From Xiphydria camelus (Eukaryota > Arthropoda > Insecta > Hymenoptera > Xiphydriidae): 64,000 nucleotides of DNA. A program made the position numbers and the translations under genes. The stretch is taken from assembly GCA_963678675.1 (NCBI GenBank), contig OY783199.1, positions 3,913,501 to 3,977,500 on the forward strand. Reading direction: 5' to 3'. Positions 1 through 12,340 of this stretch are shown here, one piece after another. Under the pieces are notes generated by a model. That model was given only the letters and a program-made list of their open reading frames with translations, did not search any database and was not told where the DNA came from. The stretch's first letter is position 1, and each line of letters starts with the position of its first letter.

Positions 1-1179
1 ATTCACTAGAGAGAAGGCTCTTACAACCTTCTTTTTATCGAGTAGTATAACCCTGGACGACGGAGTACGAAAGAGCGAAGCGAAGGCAGCACGCGCCTAC
101 CGATATGCAACTCATTATACCGGGAAGTAAGTTTCCAGTCACGTTGCATAAGACAGGGTGATTGAGGGATCGATTTCAGGGAGTTCAGCTTTATGAAACA
201 TTCCGAGGGGGATGCATTTAAAGTGCACCACCATTTTAAAAGAATTTATACTTCTCTCTCTTTCTCTCTCATGGCTTGATCTGTGTTTGATTAATGGCTT
301 TTCAAAAATTCTTTCTTTTGGGAAAACTCCTATTTCTTTCCTGTCAAGCTATGGCTTGATTTACGTTACGATTTATGAGTTGAGCTGCCGTTAGTGCTTG
401 AGGCGATTTTTTATTTCTTATTTTATTGGTTTTTCTTTAATTCGTCATTTTGAGTTAGTTTTCGATTGTATTCGTTGTTATATTTACTTCTGGTCTACTT
501 CATTGCTTATTTTTTATTCAGATCTTTCTTTGTACACTTTTCTAATGCATGCTCTGAGGGGACTCTGTCTCAAGGCAAATATATTGCTTCTTCTTTTTCT
601 TTTTCCTCCCTCTCTCATTATACAGTATTGCAAGCCCACCGAAATCGGCAGACGCTCGACAGCTTCCAGAAACTGTTTCATCGCGGCAGTAGTAACAGTC
701 GACCAACTAACCGCGGCGAAACTGCGAGGATCCCTCCGAGCTGAAACCCATTTCCCCGCGTGCGTTTAGAAATATGGATATGGAACTTCCTATCTGCGCG
801 TCGGTGCCGTTGCACGTTACACCCACACGAGCACCTATACGGTCGCCAGGTTACGGGCATCGAGAGCGGTGAAGTGAAGGAGCATGGGGGCGGGGGAGGT
901 TGGCGATGCCGAAGCTCGAAACTCTCGCACGAAACACGCCGAGAGCATCCGCGAAGCGAACAACGAAAACGGGATTCGAGATCCGAGCGTGTGTGCCGTG
1001 TCGTGGTTTCGCGACACAAGCGACGCTTCGCCGCGTCGACTGCGGCACATCGAGGGACATTGCGGTGCCACATATTCGCGCGCAGCAGCTGCAAGATAGT
1101 CCCTCATGGCGCCGCGCATCCCACCTGCAGCAGCATCTGGGATGCGGTATTGCACTTGTGTTGAATGGTGGGTCAAGTC

Positions 1180-1231
1180 GAGAGAGAAATAGATAGATAT
1201 TATAGTATAGATAGAGAGAGAGAAGAGAGGG
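1180..1231. repeat. GA/GATA-rich microsatellite
   Basis: A short run of GAGAGA and GATA-like units forms an imperfect purine-rich microsatellite. No gene is associated with it. Confidence 0.6.
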
Positions 1232-4020
1232 CGACGCGACGGTGGGAGGGAGTTGGGAAGGAAAGAAATAATTTATGAAACTGTGTTCCGCTTTGGCGAT
1301 GTATTTCAGGGTTCGTTCAAATAATGTCTAAAAACCTACTAATAACCTTTGAGCAATTTGCAACGATAATTTCTCCTCGCGTATTACAGAAACGACGAGA
1401 TGAAACTAATTATTTGCAGCCACCGCGTAAGAGAAACGATTTTCAAGAGAGAACACGCGCGTGAAACGGGAATCCTCCTTCATTAACGATACACGGAAAA
1501 GGACGAGGGTCCCCCCGCCGCGCGGAGGAGTCGCTAGCAAGAGGGAGGGCGAGGCAAGCGTCCTCGGAACTCGTCCGCACATATCCGCCTGACGAATCGT
1601 GGGTCGACGCGGTCGACGAAGAAATTAAACGATTTCGAGATTCCAACGGGGCTCTTTTTGTCGGCCGGCGAGAGAGCGTTACGTGTCGGCTGGATGTCTT
1701 GCCCCGCCAAGCGCGAAATTACAACTCGCCGCCGCTCCCCCATCGCCGTCGTCTTCGGGCAAGCCACCGCGCTCGCGTTCCTCGACCGCGTAGCTTTTAT
1801 CTATTCGTCAGTTGGCGTACGCCTCTTTATCCTTCTCCCCATTTTACTCGGTCCACCCCGTCTTGAATACTAATAAATTCCCCGCTCATCCCTCCACCCC
1901 TGCGCGTCTCTCTTCCAACGAGATGACGCTCCATCTCGCGTCGTTTTATCCCCGTCGTGAAATTCCTACCGTTCGGATACTTTCTCTCGTTTCTTTTTTT
2001 TGTTGCCGCGGTTAATCGAGATAATGCGGCCGTCGCACCTCTGCATTCTCTCGCGCGTCGCCCGAAACGTCGTCGTTCTTCGGGGAAAATAGGCTGGCGG
2101 GTGGAATCGAAGGGGAGGGCGGGGAGTAAACCGAACGGGGAGCGGTACGAGGGACACTTCGCGATTTCATTGCAGAACGTAACGATTCCCTCGTGTTCGC
2201 CGCGGATTCTCTCGTGAATTTTACGGGAGAGCCCGGCTACGCGCGCCCCGAGATTTCGGTAGTAAAGCGTAAGTAACTCCGGGACAGTAGCTGCGACGAT
2301 TATCGAGCTACGGTATTCTGAGATATTTTTTTCCTCTTTCAGAATTTTGTTCAATTTCATCGCTGACGCATAAGTATCACACTTAGCGACGGTTACGTGA
2401 CAAAGTGTACTCAATTCACTGCTATTCGAGCCTATCCAATATTTTCCTGCACGAAGAAAACAATTTTTTGGAAGAACAATTATTTCTCTCGCCGCAAAGA
2501 CGATTTCGCGCCGTCCATTAAGCTCAGCGAGACGCCCAGATCGTGGATCCCACAATCAACGCGACTCGACGACACCCGACGACACGGGTACCCGGATGAT
2601 ACGGGATTCCGGAGCTCGAGTTCGAGAGTCTCCGCGAAGCGACCCGAAACGCGACGGACACGCGATACACCCCAGTCCCCATCCCCCGAAGTAGAGCGCG
2701 CCCCTGTGCGCGCAGCCCCGTGCAACTCGATATACACGAACGCGCCGATCCGTGCGAGGTGTACAGGGATACGCTCCCGCCCAATTTCCGTCTAACGAAA
2801 TCATCCGGCACCCCCCTACCCCCCGAAGAAACACGGCGGGACCACCTCGGTTTAATACCCACGGCGCATAATCCATTCCCGCCTCGGCTTGTTCTTTTCC
2901 CAGTCAACATTTGCTCTCGCCCTTTCCCTCTGGACCCCCCGTTCCACGCCTCGCCTACTCGCTTTCTCCCACCCAGCGCCGCGTGTTTGCAATTAATTAT
3001 ACCTCATTAAACGCCCGAGCCCCGCGCGCTCCGAGTCATTTGAGATATGTCTCGTTAAATATAAAAATATTCATCGAGACTCGTTATTTCGCGAGAAACG
3101 CAAGAGAGTGCCGAGCGACGGGGGACGACTAACGGGCGGCTGGGGGATGTCGACGGCGCGCGGGGTGCAGGAGAAAGAGGAGGACGAATCCCCCGCGGTC
3201 CGGGCTGCGAGGAGATCGAAACGGAGCTTTCCGCGGGTTCGCGAACGCGCGTGCGATGACGGGCGGGGAGGAAGGAGGGTGAGCGGTGGTGCAGAAAGGG
3301 GGTCGAACGGGGGCGAGGGTGGCGGAAACGCGCGAGACACCAAACGACCGCCAAACGATTCGGTACAATTACAGATTAGCCGCGCGGCGCTCCTCTCTCC
3401 TTCGGGGGTGGCGGCGCTCTATGCTCCCTTCGAGGTAACTTTATTACTTTATTAGAAGGGAGAGAAAGGAGCGGGAAAAATAACAGGGGAGGCGTGATTT
3501 TCGCCGCCTCGTCCGCGGACTCGTCGTCATAAAGACGGAGCGCGCGGTCCCCCGTCCCTTCCTTAATCCTTATACGAGATACTATACGTGAGTCACGTAG
3601 TAATTTATTTTGCGGAGCTCCTTTTCGCGGGGTCATCGCTTCTTCCCTCTCATATATCGAGGCTGTACTGCGACGACCGCAATAGTAATAACGACGACAC
3701 TGATAAAGACTCGCTCGTTAAAGGGTCCTGGATTCCCTTTTCTCGGAGAGGGGGTCGCTCGGCGGCTACCGCGCCCGCGGGGATGACGAACCGCCGCCGC
3801 GCGCGTGCCGCGCTTCCGCGGGATCGACCTCGGCGGGGCGAAATATATCGCGGCGGGGAACACCCGTCTCTACCGGATGCTGGATTCTCCGGGCGACCCC
3901 CATTTTCGTGTTCCCGGTCCCGATTAGTCGACCGGTTCCACAATGAGGGAAACCGGGGAAGTCGGGACGATCTATTGCAGGGGGATGATTGAAACCAGTT
4001 CGACATTTCTGATTCACGGC

Positions 4021-4280
4021 GTACAGAGAAAAAGAATGGGTTGAATTTACTGAAAATTACTTGCGGGGTCGCAAGTAATTATTTATTTATATCAATGAAT
4101 TTTTGTAATAGATCAATTAAATATCAATCGTATGGAATAGTATGTGATTGCAAGGAAGAAAAGGAAGAAATATTTAATTGATATTAAAAGAAAAGATTGA
4201 ATTGATGTAAATAAATAATTACTTTCGACCCCACAAGTAATTTTTAGTAAAACCAACTAATTCCTTTTTTCTGTGCATGT
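4021..4280. mobile_element. MITE family A, copy 1 (inverted-repeat element)
   Basis: The left arm begins with CAGAGAAAAAGAAT and continues through the family core ACTTGCGGGGTCGCAAGTAA and an ATTTATTTA tract. The right arm repeats the same sequence inverted and ends near TTTTTTCTGTGC. There is no transposase ORF, so this is a nonautonomous foldback element. Related copies lie at 8455-8512, 10789-11004 and 11836-12340. Confidence 0.75.
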
Positions 4281-6731
4281 ATCAAGTTAAAGATGCTTCG
4301 AATTTTTTTAATTTTCACGTCAAAAATAACAAAAATTGTTTGTTTCAAGTGTAGATTGCAAATGATACATCAAATTTCGATCACGGCATGATTTAAATTT
4401 GACGTTGTAAATAAATTTACGTAAAATTTAACTTGCAGAATCACAATAGTGTCTAAAATTTATTTATTATTTTCGAAACGTAATTTCATCATTCAATTAC
4501 ATAAATAACAGTGCCAAGGGAGGACCCATAAAACACACGCAGTGGCTGCACGGCGTGATCTAGGTTTTCAAAGTTGCTGCAAAATTTACATCACATTACT
4601 GACTCAGAATTCGCCTCGGATTTTATCCTACCATGGCGACGAAATTATATTACCACGAAGTAGATAGATACAGAATAACTATTATTATTCTTTCCGTGCC
4701 TAATACGTTCAATTTTACAAAATAAAAGGGTAGAAACGGAAAAGAATGCGATAGAACGAAAAAAAAACAGGAGGGATCGTCAAAAATCTCGCCCGCCAAT
4801 AAAAGCGGCTCACCGATCCTCTCGTTAAAATTCGTCGAGTCGACAAGCCCTTCCCGCTATTTACGCGAGAGCGACGACGCTCCTTCGCGTGTGTCGATAA
4901 CGGCGGATCAACCCTCGTGGATGGCAAGGCTCGTTGGCGCCGCGCGACGCCCGCTGTACACGCGATGCATACACGAGCGTCTAGGGCGAGAGGGAGAGAA
5001 AATTGGTGGGAGGATTTTTGGACGCGATCGCACGATCGACCGATCCATTCGCGCGTTCCACAGAGTGGAGAAGAGGAATGAAGATCGCTTCTCGCGCTCT
5101 CTCGCATAGCGAAGGCGGCGCCGCCGAGGAGGAACGTACGCTCGGCGGGCTTATCCGCCCTCCGCGCGTGAGGGACGACGAAAGCCGTCGATCGAGCGGA
5201 AAAACGACTCGTCTTACCGCGACGTCGCGTCGTTCTCGTAGTGCCGATAATAGGGTGAGTCAACGGAGAGAAAGAAAAAAGAAGAAGAAGTCGAACGAAT
5301 TCATCCGGGGGTTCGCGCGCGGCGTGTAGAACCCGAGCGAAAGGGTGAAAGATGTGGAGCCGCCGGATGCAGCGCTGGCAATGCAGTTCTCTGGTGCGAT
5401 CGATCGGTTCGGGGATTCACTGCCGCATTCCGCGGACGTCAGTGTCATCTGGCGCGATATTCGGTCGATTCGTCGAGCGGCTGCCGGGTTTTTACGATTG
5501 TATCGAGGGGGAATTAATTGAGGATGGATGGAATGATGATGCGTCGAAACTCTGAATAGGAATCGTGCTAAAAAGTCCAAAGTATAGAATTCACGGTTGG
5601 ATAAGGAACGCTGCTAGGAGCGAGTAATGAGGACTTCATTGATATCGTTTAGTTTTTTGCACGGTCATCGTCGTTTTATACGTGAAATAATGAAGTCACC
5701 AATTTATCAAAAATATTTTTTAAATTACAGGAAAGGCGTCCTGTTGTTTCGGTAGGATTTTAGACCTCTTTTACGTAACTGGAATATAAAGCGTTCCGCT
5801 AATCACATATCAGTCCAATGAACAATGTGTAACCATTACATAACGCGCAATTACGGTATGGTATACGTGCTATCAGATTATATGATTCACGCACACGTTC
5901 CACATAATACAAAATATCTGGTTTGCTGAGCAGCTAGCTCATCTATTCATCGCAATTTTCTGCTCCGCGGGTAACGTACTTTTACGATTGCGAGGTATAC
6001 GAGCGTTACATCGAGGCTATGCCGACGCAAGAATTCTCGCATATTTGAATTATGTATTCGGTCGCCCAGCGAAATTAATTATCATCATCTTTCCGCCATT
6101 TTCGCATACAGGAATGGAAGTGGAGGTATACTTACGCGTTTACTGACCCGTAGCCGAAGACGAGGCTTAGAAAACGGAACCTGACGTCCTGGCGAACATT
6201 ATGCGAAATAATGGAGCTGCCGAATGATTTTTATGATCGGTATATCTTTTTATTATTCGGCTCTTCGGTTCGTTGACAAATTCGAGGTGATTCCTACGAT
6301 TAGCCGCAACGAGTTTGCTCGATACAGATACGCATACCAACCGTAACTACATCGCGATCGAAAACAATGTCCAACTCGATACGCTCGACGTTCGCCTCGA
6401 CTCGAATCCTGACCCGCGCGGGTCATCACGCCCATTTAATTGGACAGCTTTGCAATTCAAAATCGCGAATGCTCGGTGTTCGCACGCTAACGGCATTTAT
6501 CTTTGCGCGCACGATAGGCCATCGGTAAATATACGTATGTACGTATAGGCGAGCGCAGGGGAAGCGATCGTGGATCCTCCTGCCTATCGTATCGTCGAGA
6601 GGCTTTTCGCACTTACCGCGGATGTTTTCTATACAGTCTAGTCCGCGATGATATAACGAGGACGGAGTTTCGTAGAGGTGGATGGATGATGGACGTATCG
6701 ATGAGAAACAATTGGAAGCAACGCTGTATGA

Positions 6732-6915
6732 ACCGAGAAAAAAACACGCTAAACTCAATTAAATCGACATTTACCGGTAGAGGAATGCAGAATTATTTGC
6801 TTCAACTAATAAATTTGATTATAGCGATTAACGGCTATTTGAAGGAAACAGATTGTAATCCATTCGAGTCCAAGTAATTTGATTTAGTGAAAATTACTGC
6901 ACTTTTTCTCAGTTT
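6732..6915. mobile_element. MITE family B, copy 1
   Basis: The element starts with ACCGAGAAAAAAAC and ends near TTTTTCTCAGT, giving short inverted ends. Its interior shares a long stretch with 11049-11265 on the opposite strand, including GCGATTAACGGCTATTTGAA. It carries no transposase. Confidence 0.65.
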
Positions 6916-8168
6916 ACACCCTTTTCATCGGTGTGTAAATTAGGACTGTATGAAACCGAAATGTTTTGATTCAATTAGTTTGCACAGGGGTGTATCTTTC
7001 GAAAATAAACATAGAAACCAATTACGCTAAATCAAATTAACCATAAATGAAATATCGAAGACCGACCGTCGAATATTTAATAGAATCCATATACATTTTT
7101 ATTCGGAGAACCGATCGATCATCCGATCCAACCGAATCTATCTCGCCCCAATTTAACACTTCGATAATAGCCTCCGAGTGAGATTCGTCTCAGCGAGAAC
7201 TCAACCGAACGAAGAAATCACCTCCAGCCGCCCCTACGAACGGGCAACCGCGCGCCACTCCGACTGTACGCGCGCATCGCGCGCACTCGCGCCTCTTCTC
7301 GCGTCCCGCGCATGCCACCTGGCAGGCCGATTAATCGCGCGGCCCTCGTTCGAAATCGCAACGTCAAAGAAATGACTATTTATGAGAGAATGATGGCGCT
7401 TGTTCAGCCGCGGGAATTTCCTCCTTCCGTCGTCACGATCAATCGTCGTCGTTGTTCAGCGTCCACCGGTCGACCGAAATATCGCCCCGGGGGCCCACGC
7501 GATCGGCGAATCCGCGGAGAACATTTCGTCCTCTTTCGCGCTTAGAAACGACGCGCTCGCTGGGGCGATCGGTCATCTTCACGCGGTCCTCGATTCGTGG
7601 GTGTGCCGCGCGTTGCTGCACAGTCCGGGCCGTCGCTGCAAAGACTGCATTCGCGCTGAAACGGGCCGATCTTTCGGCGGCGACGCGACGCAGTGATTTA
7701 TAACGGTGGCGTCACTTGCCGCACGACGCGACGACGCGCTCGTTGCGTCTGCCGTATACGAGACATTCGCGCGATGTCCGTCAAATGTTCCTAGACGATA
7801 TCTGGGGTGTATATCGCGCGATATACAGGATTGTCGCAAACTGCTCGCGCGTCCCGTGAATATTCATGAGACAATCCGGAATAACTTTCTCGTCCTTCGA
7901 GTTTACGCGTAACTGCCCGAATCTCGCGCAGTTAGCGCACAGCGGTCGCGTTCAAAGTCGCGAGAGTGTAACACGAAGTAAACTCGCATCACGCGAACAC
8001 AAGCGACCGGTGATCTCCGCGCGGTCCTCTCCGCGGATGCGCGCGTCACGGCGATCCGCGAGATTATCGCGAGACGCGTGAGAAGTGTGACGGGTACATA
8101 CATACATCGCGCGCGCGGAATTTCCGCGAAAAATTCGCACGGCGCAATCGGCGGCGCCGCATCGAGGG

Positions 8169-11100
8169 ATGACGGAAGCGTCGCCCGTCGACGACGCGAG
8201 GGACGAGGCGCTCGCGTTGTGGGAAATTGCGACGCTCGCCTGCATGCTGCTCGTCTCCGTCGCGGGCAACTCGCTCGTGCTGATCGCGCTTTATCTGCGA
8301 CGGTATCACGACCGCCGGAGGAAACTCACGAGGATGTACTTCTTCGTGCTGCACCTCAGCGTGGCGGATCTGCTCACGGGACTGCTCAATGTACTGCCGC
8401 AGCTCGCGTGGGATATTACCGATGGAAGGTGAGTGCGGCGGGGTTTCCTCTCTTCGGAAGACGGAGAAAAAGAATTCGCTGGATCTACTGAAAATTACTT
8501 GCGGGGTCGTACATTTTTAAGAGTACAAATTCTTGATCGAAGAATAATTAATATTCTTGACTGAAGAATACACCGTCGCGGGGATAAGAAATTCTTTCTG
8601 CGCAAAGAAAAGATTATTAGAGTCTATCTCGAATATGTTCGTGCACGAAGAAAACCATGGCTTGATTTTGAAATTATATCATGTTTTTAATTGAAGAAAG
8701 CATTCATTTAGAACCACCTTTTCTCTTATTATATGCACTTTTCGGAGTCATTCATAATGGACTTTCTTGTATATTTAAATGTGGTCTTTGAAAAATTATT
8801 CTACAAACTTTTGCCCGAAATGCATAACAAAGGAGACAATCGCGTTTTACAAGTATGGACGATTTTCTGAACTCCGATCTCACCCGTCGCAATCCCTTCC
8901 GAGGGACGTTATCGCAGATTTCGAGGGGGCTCGGTATTATGCAAGATGGTCAAGTACGTGCAACCGATCGGACCTTATCTTAGCGCTTACGTACTGATGG
9001 CCACGGCGATCGACAGGTACCACGCCATTTGTCACCCCCTCAGCTACTGCAGGACCACGTCGCTCAGGTCGAAGGTCATGGTCTACTGCGCCTGGATCTT
9101 GACGCTCATTTTCTGCTTACCGCAGGTGAAGTTGCAATTATCGCTTCGATGATATACACAAGAATCATAAACAAATTTCATATATATCTAACTACGTGTT
9201 ATTTACTCGCCGGGAGTCACTCTCAATCAACCTCCGCGCAATCGTTGGATTCTTTTACATGCAAATCTATTTCTTATAGTGATAGATTTCTTTTGTTCTC
9301 TTCCCAAGTAATTTGGAAAAGTTGTTTAACCGTCGGAAAGATTTGCATGCGTTGCCTAGTGTAGACTAGGTATAGGTACGTTAACTGCAAATAGTAGAAG
9401 GTACGAAGACTAAAAAAAAATTAATTAGCCGATAAAATACAAATATAGTAAGTACAACAAATAAAAAGAAAGACGTAGGAATGCGAAGGGCGCGAATGAA
9501 AAAAACAACAAGCGCGAATGAAAAAGCGATGTATGTTTAAAGGCGGGAGCGAATGATGACAAGCAGAAAAAAGGAAGAGTAATAATCAATGACGCCGAGT
9601 TTTTTCTCTCTCGTCTTTCGCGTATAGGTCGTCATATTTTCGTATCAGGAGGTGAAACCGGGCGTTTGGGACTGCTGGGCCACCTTCGAACTGCCATACG
9701 GACAGAAGGCCTACGTCACGTGGTAAGACAACCTCGACCTTCGTCGCGGCCTCGAAAGAGAGACCGAGAGCGAGCGGGCGGTCGTGGAAGAAGACAGAAA
9801 AAGAGTCTCTGTCGACGGAAATCACAGGCGACCGCGTGCGAATCCAGTGATGATCGAGTATATGTATTAATTGCCAGAAAAAACTAAGCAACGAAGAAGA
9901 GAAGTCGCGGCGGAGGGGAACTCATACCACATATCATTAGCGTCTTGCGGTAGGTAATCATAAAGCGCGTGCATACGTATCGCACTCTTACAAATAAACA
10001 AGTCATTTAGCGTCGAAGGAATCACTTTAATAGGTAAGACGAACAAGTTTTCCCTCCGGCGCGGATTCTCGGACTCCGTTGCCTCCGCGTCTCCGCTGCC
10101 GTCCAATCGCGACCTCTCGATGGATACTGGAAGTTATTTCCCTCGGTCCCGCCTTCGCCTCCTCTCGAGTAATTCTCTCGTCCGCGCGAGAGGAAGTCCG
10201 ATCGTCGCAAGTGAAAAGCGCTGTCGACGAAAGTCCTCGCGGTCGCTTCGCGCGGCAAGGACGAATCCCCTCGGGGCGCAAAGGGCTCCCGTGTGACGCT
10301 CCGCGGCGGATCCCCAGGTACAGCGTTTCCGTCTTCCTGTTGCCGTTCTTCGTGCTGACCTACACCTACGTGGGCATTTGCTCGGGGGTGTGGAGGAACG
10401 GCAGCGGCGCGATAGTCGGGTCCGCCGACGGCGGCGCGAAGGGTCTTCTGGGACCTCGGAATCGGGCGCCCCTCGTCTCGCGCGCCAGGATCAACACGGT
10501 CAAGCAGACCATCGCGGTAATCAGCCTGTACGTGCTGTCGAGCAGCCCCTTCATCGGGTGCCACCTCTGGGCCACGTGGGATCCCGATGCTGAGAAGTCA
10601 CCCTTTTACACCGGTGCGTTCGCTTCCGGGGCGTCTCGCGTTATGTCGAGTCATCGCTTTGACACTGTTACTGAAAACAAAATTGCTTCATTCGACCATA
10701 GTGAGATTTAATACGGCGCACTTCACGGTGTAATTGTTTCAAGTAGATATTCGCTCGTTTATAATTCAAATTGGTTGCGTCAACTCTATACAGAGAAAAA
10801 GAATTGCATAGGTCCCCCCATACCGCATATTTTTCACGGTATACTGATAATTCACTTGCGGGGTTGCAAGTAAATATTTATTTACATCAATTAAATCTTT
10901 GTTTCATATTAATATGATATTTCATTGATATAAATAAATAATTACTTGCGAACCCGCAAATAATTTTCAGTAGATCCAACTAATTCTTTTTCTCTGTTTA
11001 TGTACTTACTTGTCCTCACAGTCTTATGGTATTGAAACAACTATATCACACTGAGAAAAAAATGCAGTAGATTTAATTAAATCGGCGTTTACTAGTGGAG

Positions 11101-11727
11101 GAATGCAGGCCAAGTTACTTGGACTAATAATTGAATCGAATGGACTGTTTCCTTCAAATAGCCGTTAATCGCTAGAACTAAATTTATCAGTCGAAGCAAA
11201 TAATTTTGCACTCTCCCATCCATAAACGCCGATTTCATTGAATATACCATTTTTTTCTCAGTGCATGAGGTTCGCCGCATTCAACCCCACCGTGGTTGAA
11301 TGAAGCTAATTTTGCTTTTTCCGTGCAGCAAAAAAGAAATAAAAACAACACCCCGTCAAATTTTTCCAGGAGCGACCTTCACGATCTTCAGTTTGCTGAG
11401 CAGCTTGAATAGCTGCATCAATCCATGGATCTATCTGGTCTTCTATCGGGACCTGCGGCACACCTTGCTGGACCGCCTGCGTCGGACCGTGAAGTTCGAC
11501 AGCTGCAAATTCAATATCGCAAGTAGGGCACCCCTTCTCCCGCCGCCGGATAATCCTTTCGGGGATCAAGGCGATCATCGTCGATCCTTTCCACAGATCG
11601 CGGTTCGCGCGACGCTACCTCCCCGTCCGAGCCGACCACGCGGTACGTGCTGGGCACGATCTCGCGCGAGACGTCGCCCGGAAGGGAAGGAGGAGGAAGC
11701 GGAAGGAGCGCCAGCGACTGTTCGTGA
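8169..11727 (+). CDS. ITR: Inotocin (oxytocin/vasopressin-like) receptor, class A GPCR
   Basis: This is a seven-helix receptor for the insect oxytocin/vasopressin homologue inotocin, acting at the plasma membrane. Six exons join in phase: 8169-8428, 8918-9125, 9628-9722, 10318-10613, 11370-11522 and 11597-11727, giving about 380 residues. Exon 1 holds TM1 (GNSLVL) and TM2, with the vasopressin-receptor-like [10 protein letters not shown] and LPQLAWDIT. Exon 2 holds the TM3 cysteine (LCKMVKY), the DRY motif (DRYHAICHP) and TM4. Exon 3 has the family signature [18 protein letters not shown] in extracellular loop 2. Exon 4 carries TM5 and TM6, and exon 5 carries TM7 with [11 protein letters not shown]6 reads SSSPF instead of the usual CWxP. 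The short last exon (tail ending SASDCS) is inferred from a good GT donor and AG acceptor; without it the frame runs on to 11857. Introns contain MITE copies. Confidence 0.9.
8455..8512. mobile_element. MITE family A, truncated copy 2 (ITR intron 1)
   Basis: Only one arm is present, matching GAAAATTACTTGCGGGGTCG and the preceding AGAAAAAGAAT end of the family. It lies just inside the first intron of the inotocin receptor, about 25 bases after the splice donor. Confidence 0.6.
10789..11004. mobile_element. MITE family A, copy 3 (ITR intron 4)
   Basis: The element begins TACAGAGAAAAAGAATT, has the ACTTGCGGGGTTGCAAGTAA core, and ends with the inverted counterpart ATCCAACTAATTCTTTTTCTCTG. It is about 215 bases long with no ORF, and lies in the receptor intron between the TM6 and TM7 exons. 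Confidence 0.75.
11049..11265. mobile_element. MITE family B, copy 2 (ITR intron 4)
   Basis: The ends CACTGAGAAAAAAAT and ATTTTTTTCTCAGTG are inverted copies of each other. The interior matches 6732-6915 in reverse orientation. It is nonautonomous and lies only about 100 bases before the TM7 exon. Confidence 0.7.
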
Positions 11728-11835
11728 TACGCTCCACGACAAGAGGGATGAAAGTGATGGCGTCGAAGTTTCGGGGGTGTGGAAGCGGAGGAAATTAGGC
11801 TTCTTCGGATACTGTGAATATAGGAGCCTTGTTTC

Positions 11836-12340
11836 GTGCACAGAGAAACAGAATTAGTTGGATCTACTAAAAATTACTTGCGGGGTCGCAAGTAATTATT
11901 TATTTACATCAATTCAATTTATTTTCATGTTAATTGAATAGTTCTTCATTGCAATCGCATACTATTTCACATGGTTGTAAGGAAGTGATATTTAATTGAT
12001 CACCGAGAAACTTAAACAGTTAATTTTGCCGTATTCAGAAAAAAAGGTCATAGTACTTTTCGGGAAATTTACTGAGCGGTATAGTACATTTTACCGGAAA
12101 TTTAATGCACTTTACAGCTACTCGATATATTTTACTATTACTGAACACATTTTACTGCTCTACGCGATAAATTCCCCGGAAAGTGCTATGCGAACCTTTT
12201 TTACTGCTAAATACGATAAAATTTACTCTTTGAGTTTCTCCGTGATGTATTAAAAATTTTATTGGTATAAGTGAATAATTACTTGCTATTCTGCAAATAA
12301 TTTTCAATATGTCCAACTAATTCCTCCTCTCCGTGTGCAC
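11836..12340. mobile_element. MITE family A, copy 4, with a nested foldback
   Basis: The outer arms match the family: CAGAGAAACAGAATTAGTTG with the ACTTGCGGGGTCGCAAGTAA core on the left, and TCCAACTAATTCCTCCTCTC on the right. At about 12001-12246 the interior is interrupted by a second inverted repeat whose ends are CACCGAGAAACT and AGTTTCTCCGTGA. A later insertion into an older copy is the simplest reading. It lies just downstream of the inotocin receptor stop codon. Confidence 0.7.

Larger units (their letters stand above)
1..8168. other. CpG-rich noncoding block upstream of the inotocin receptor
   Basis: No coding exon could be supported here. From about 640 to 5330 the sequence is GC- and CpG-rich, with many overlapping open frames on both strands. 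These have arginine- and proline-rich, low-information translations typical of chance ORFs in GC-rich DNA. From about 5350 to 7100 it is AT-richer and contains repeat copies at 4021-4280 and 6732-6915. GC content rises again from 7180 to the receptor start, which fits a promoter or 5' UTR region. Noncoding first exons may exist but cannot be located without transcripts. Confidence 0.5.

Noticed and set aside
678..5580. Many overlapping open frames of 60-180 codons on both strands
   Set aside because: They occur in GC-rich DNA on all frames at once, have arginine/proline/serine-heavy translations and show no domains or phase-matched splice partners.
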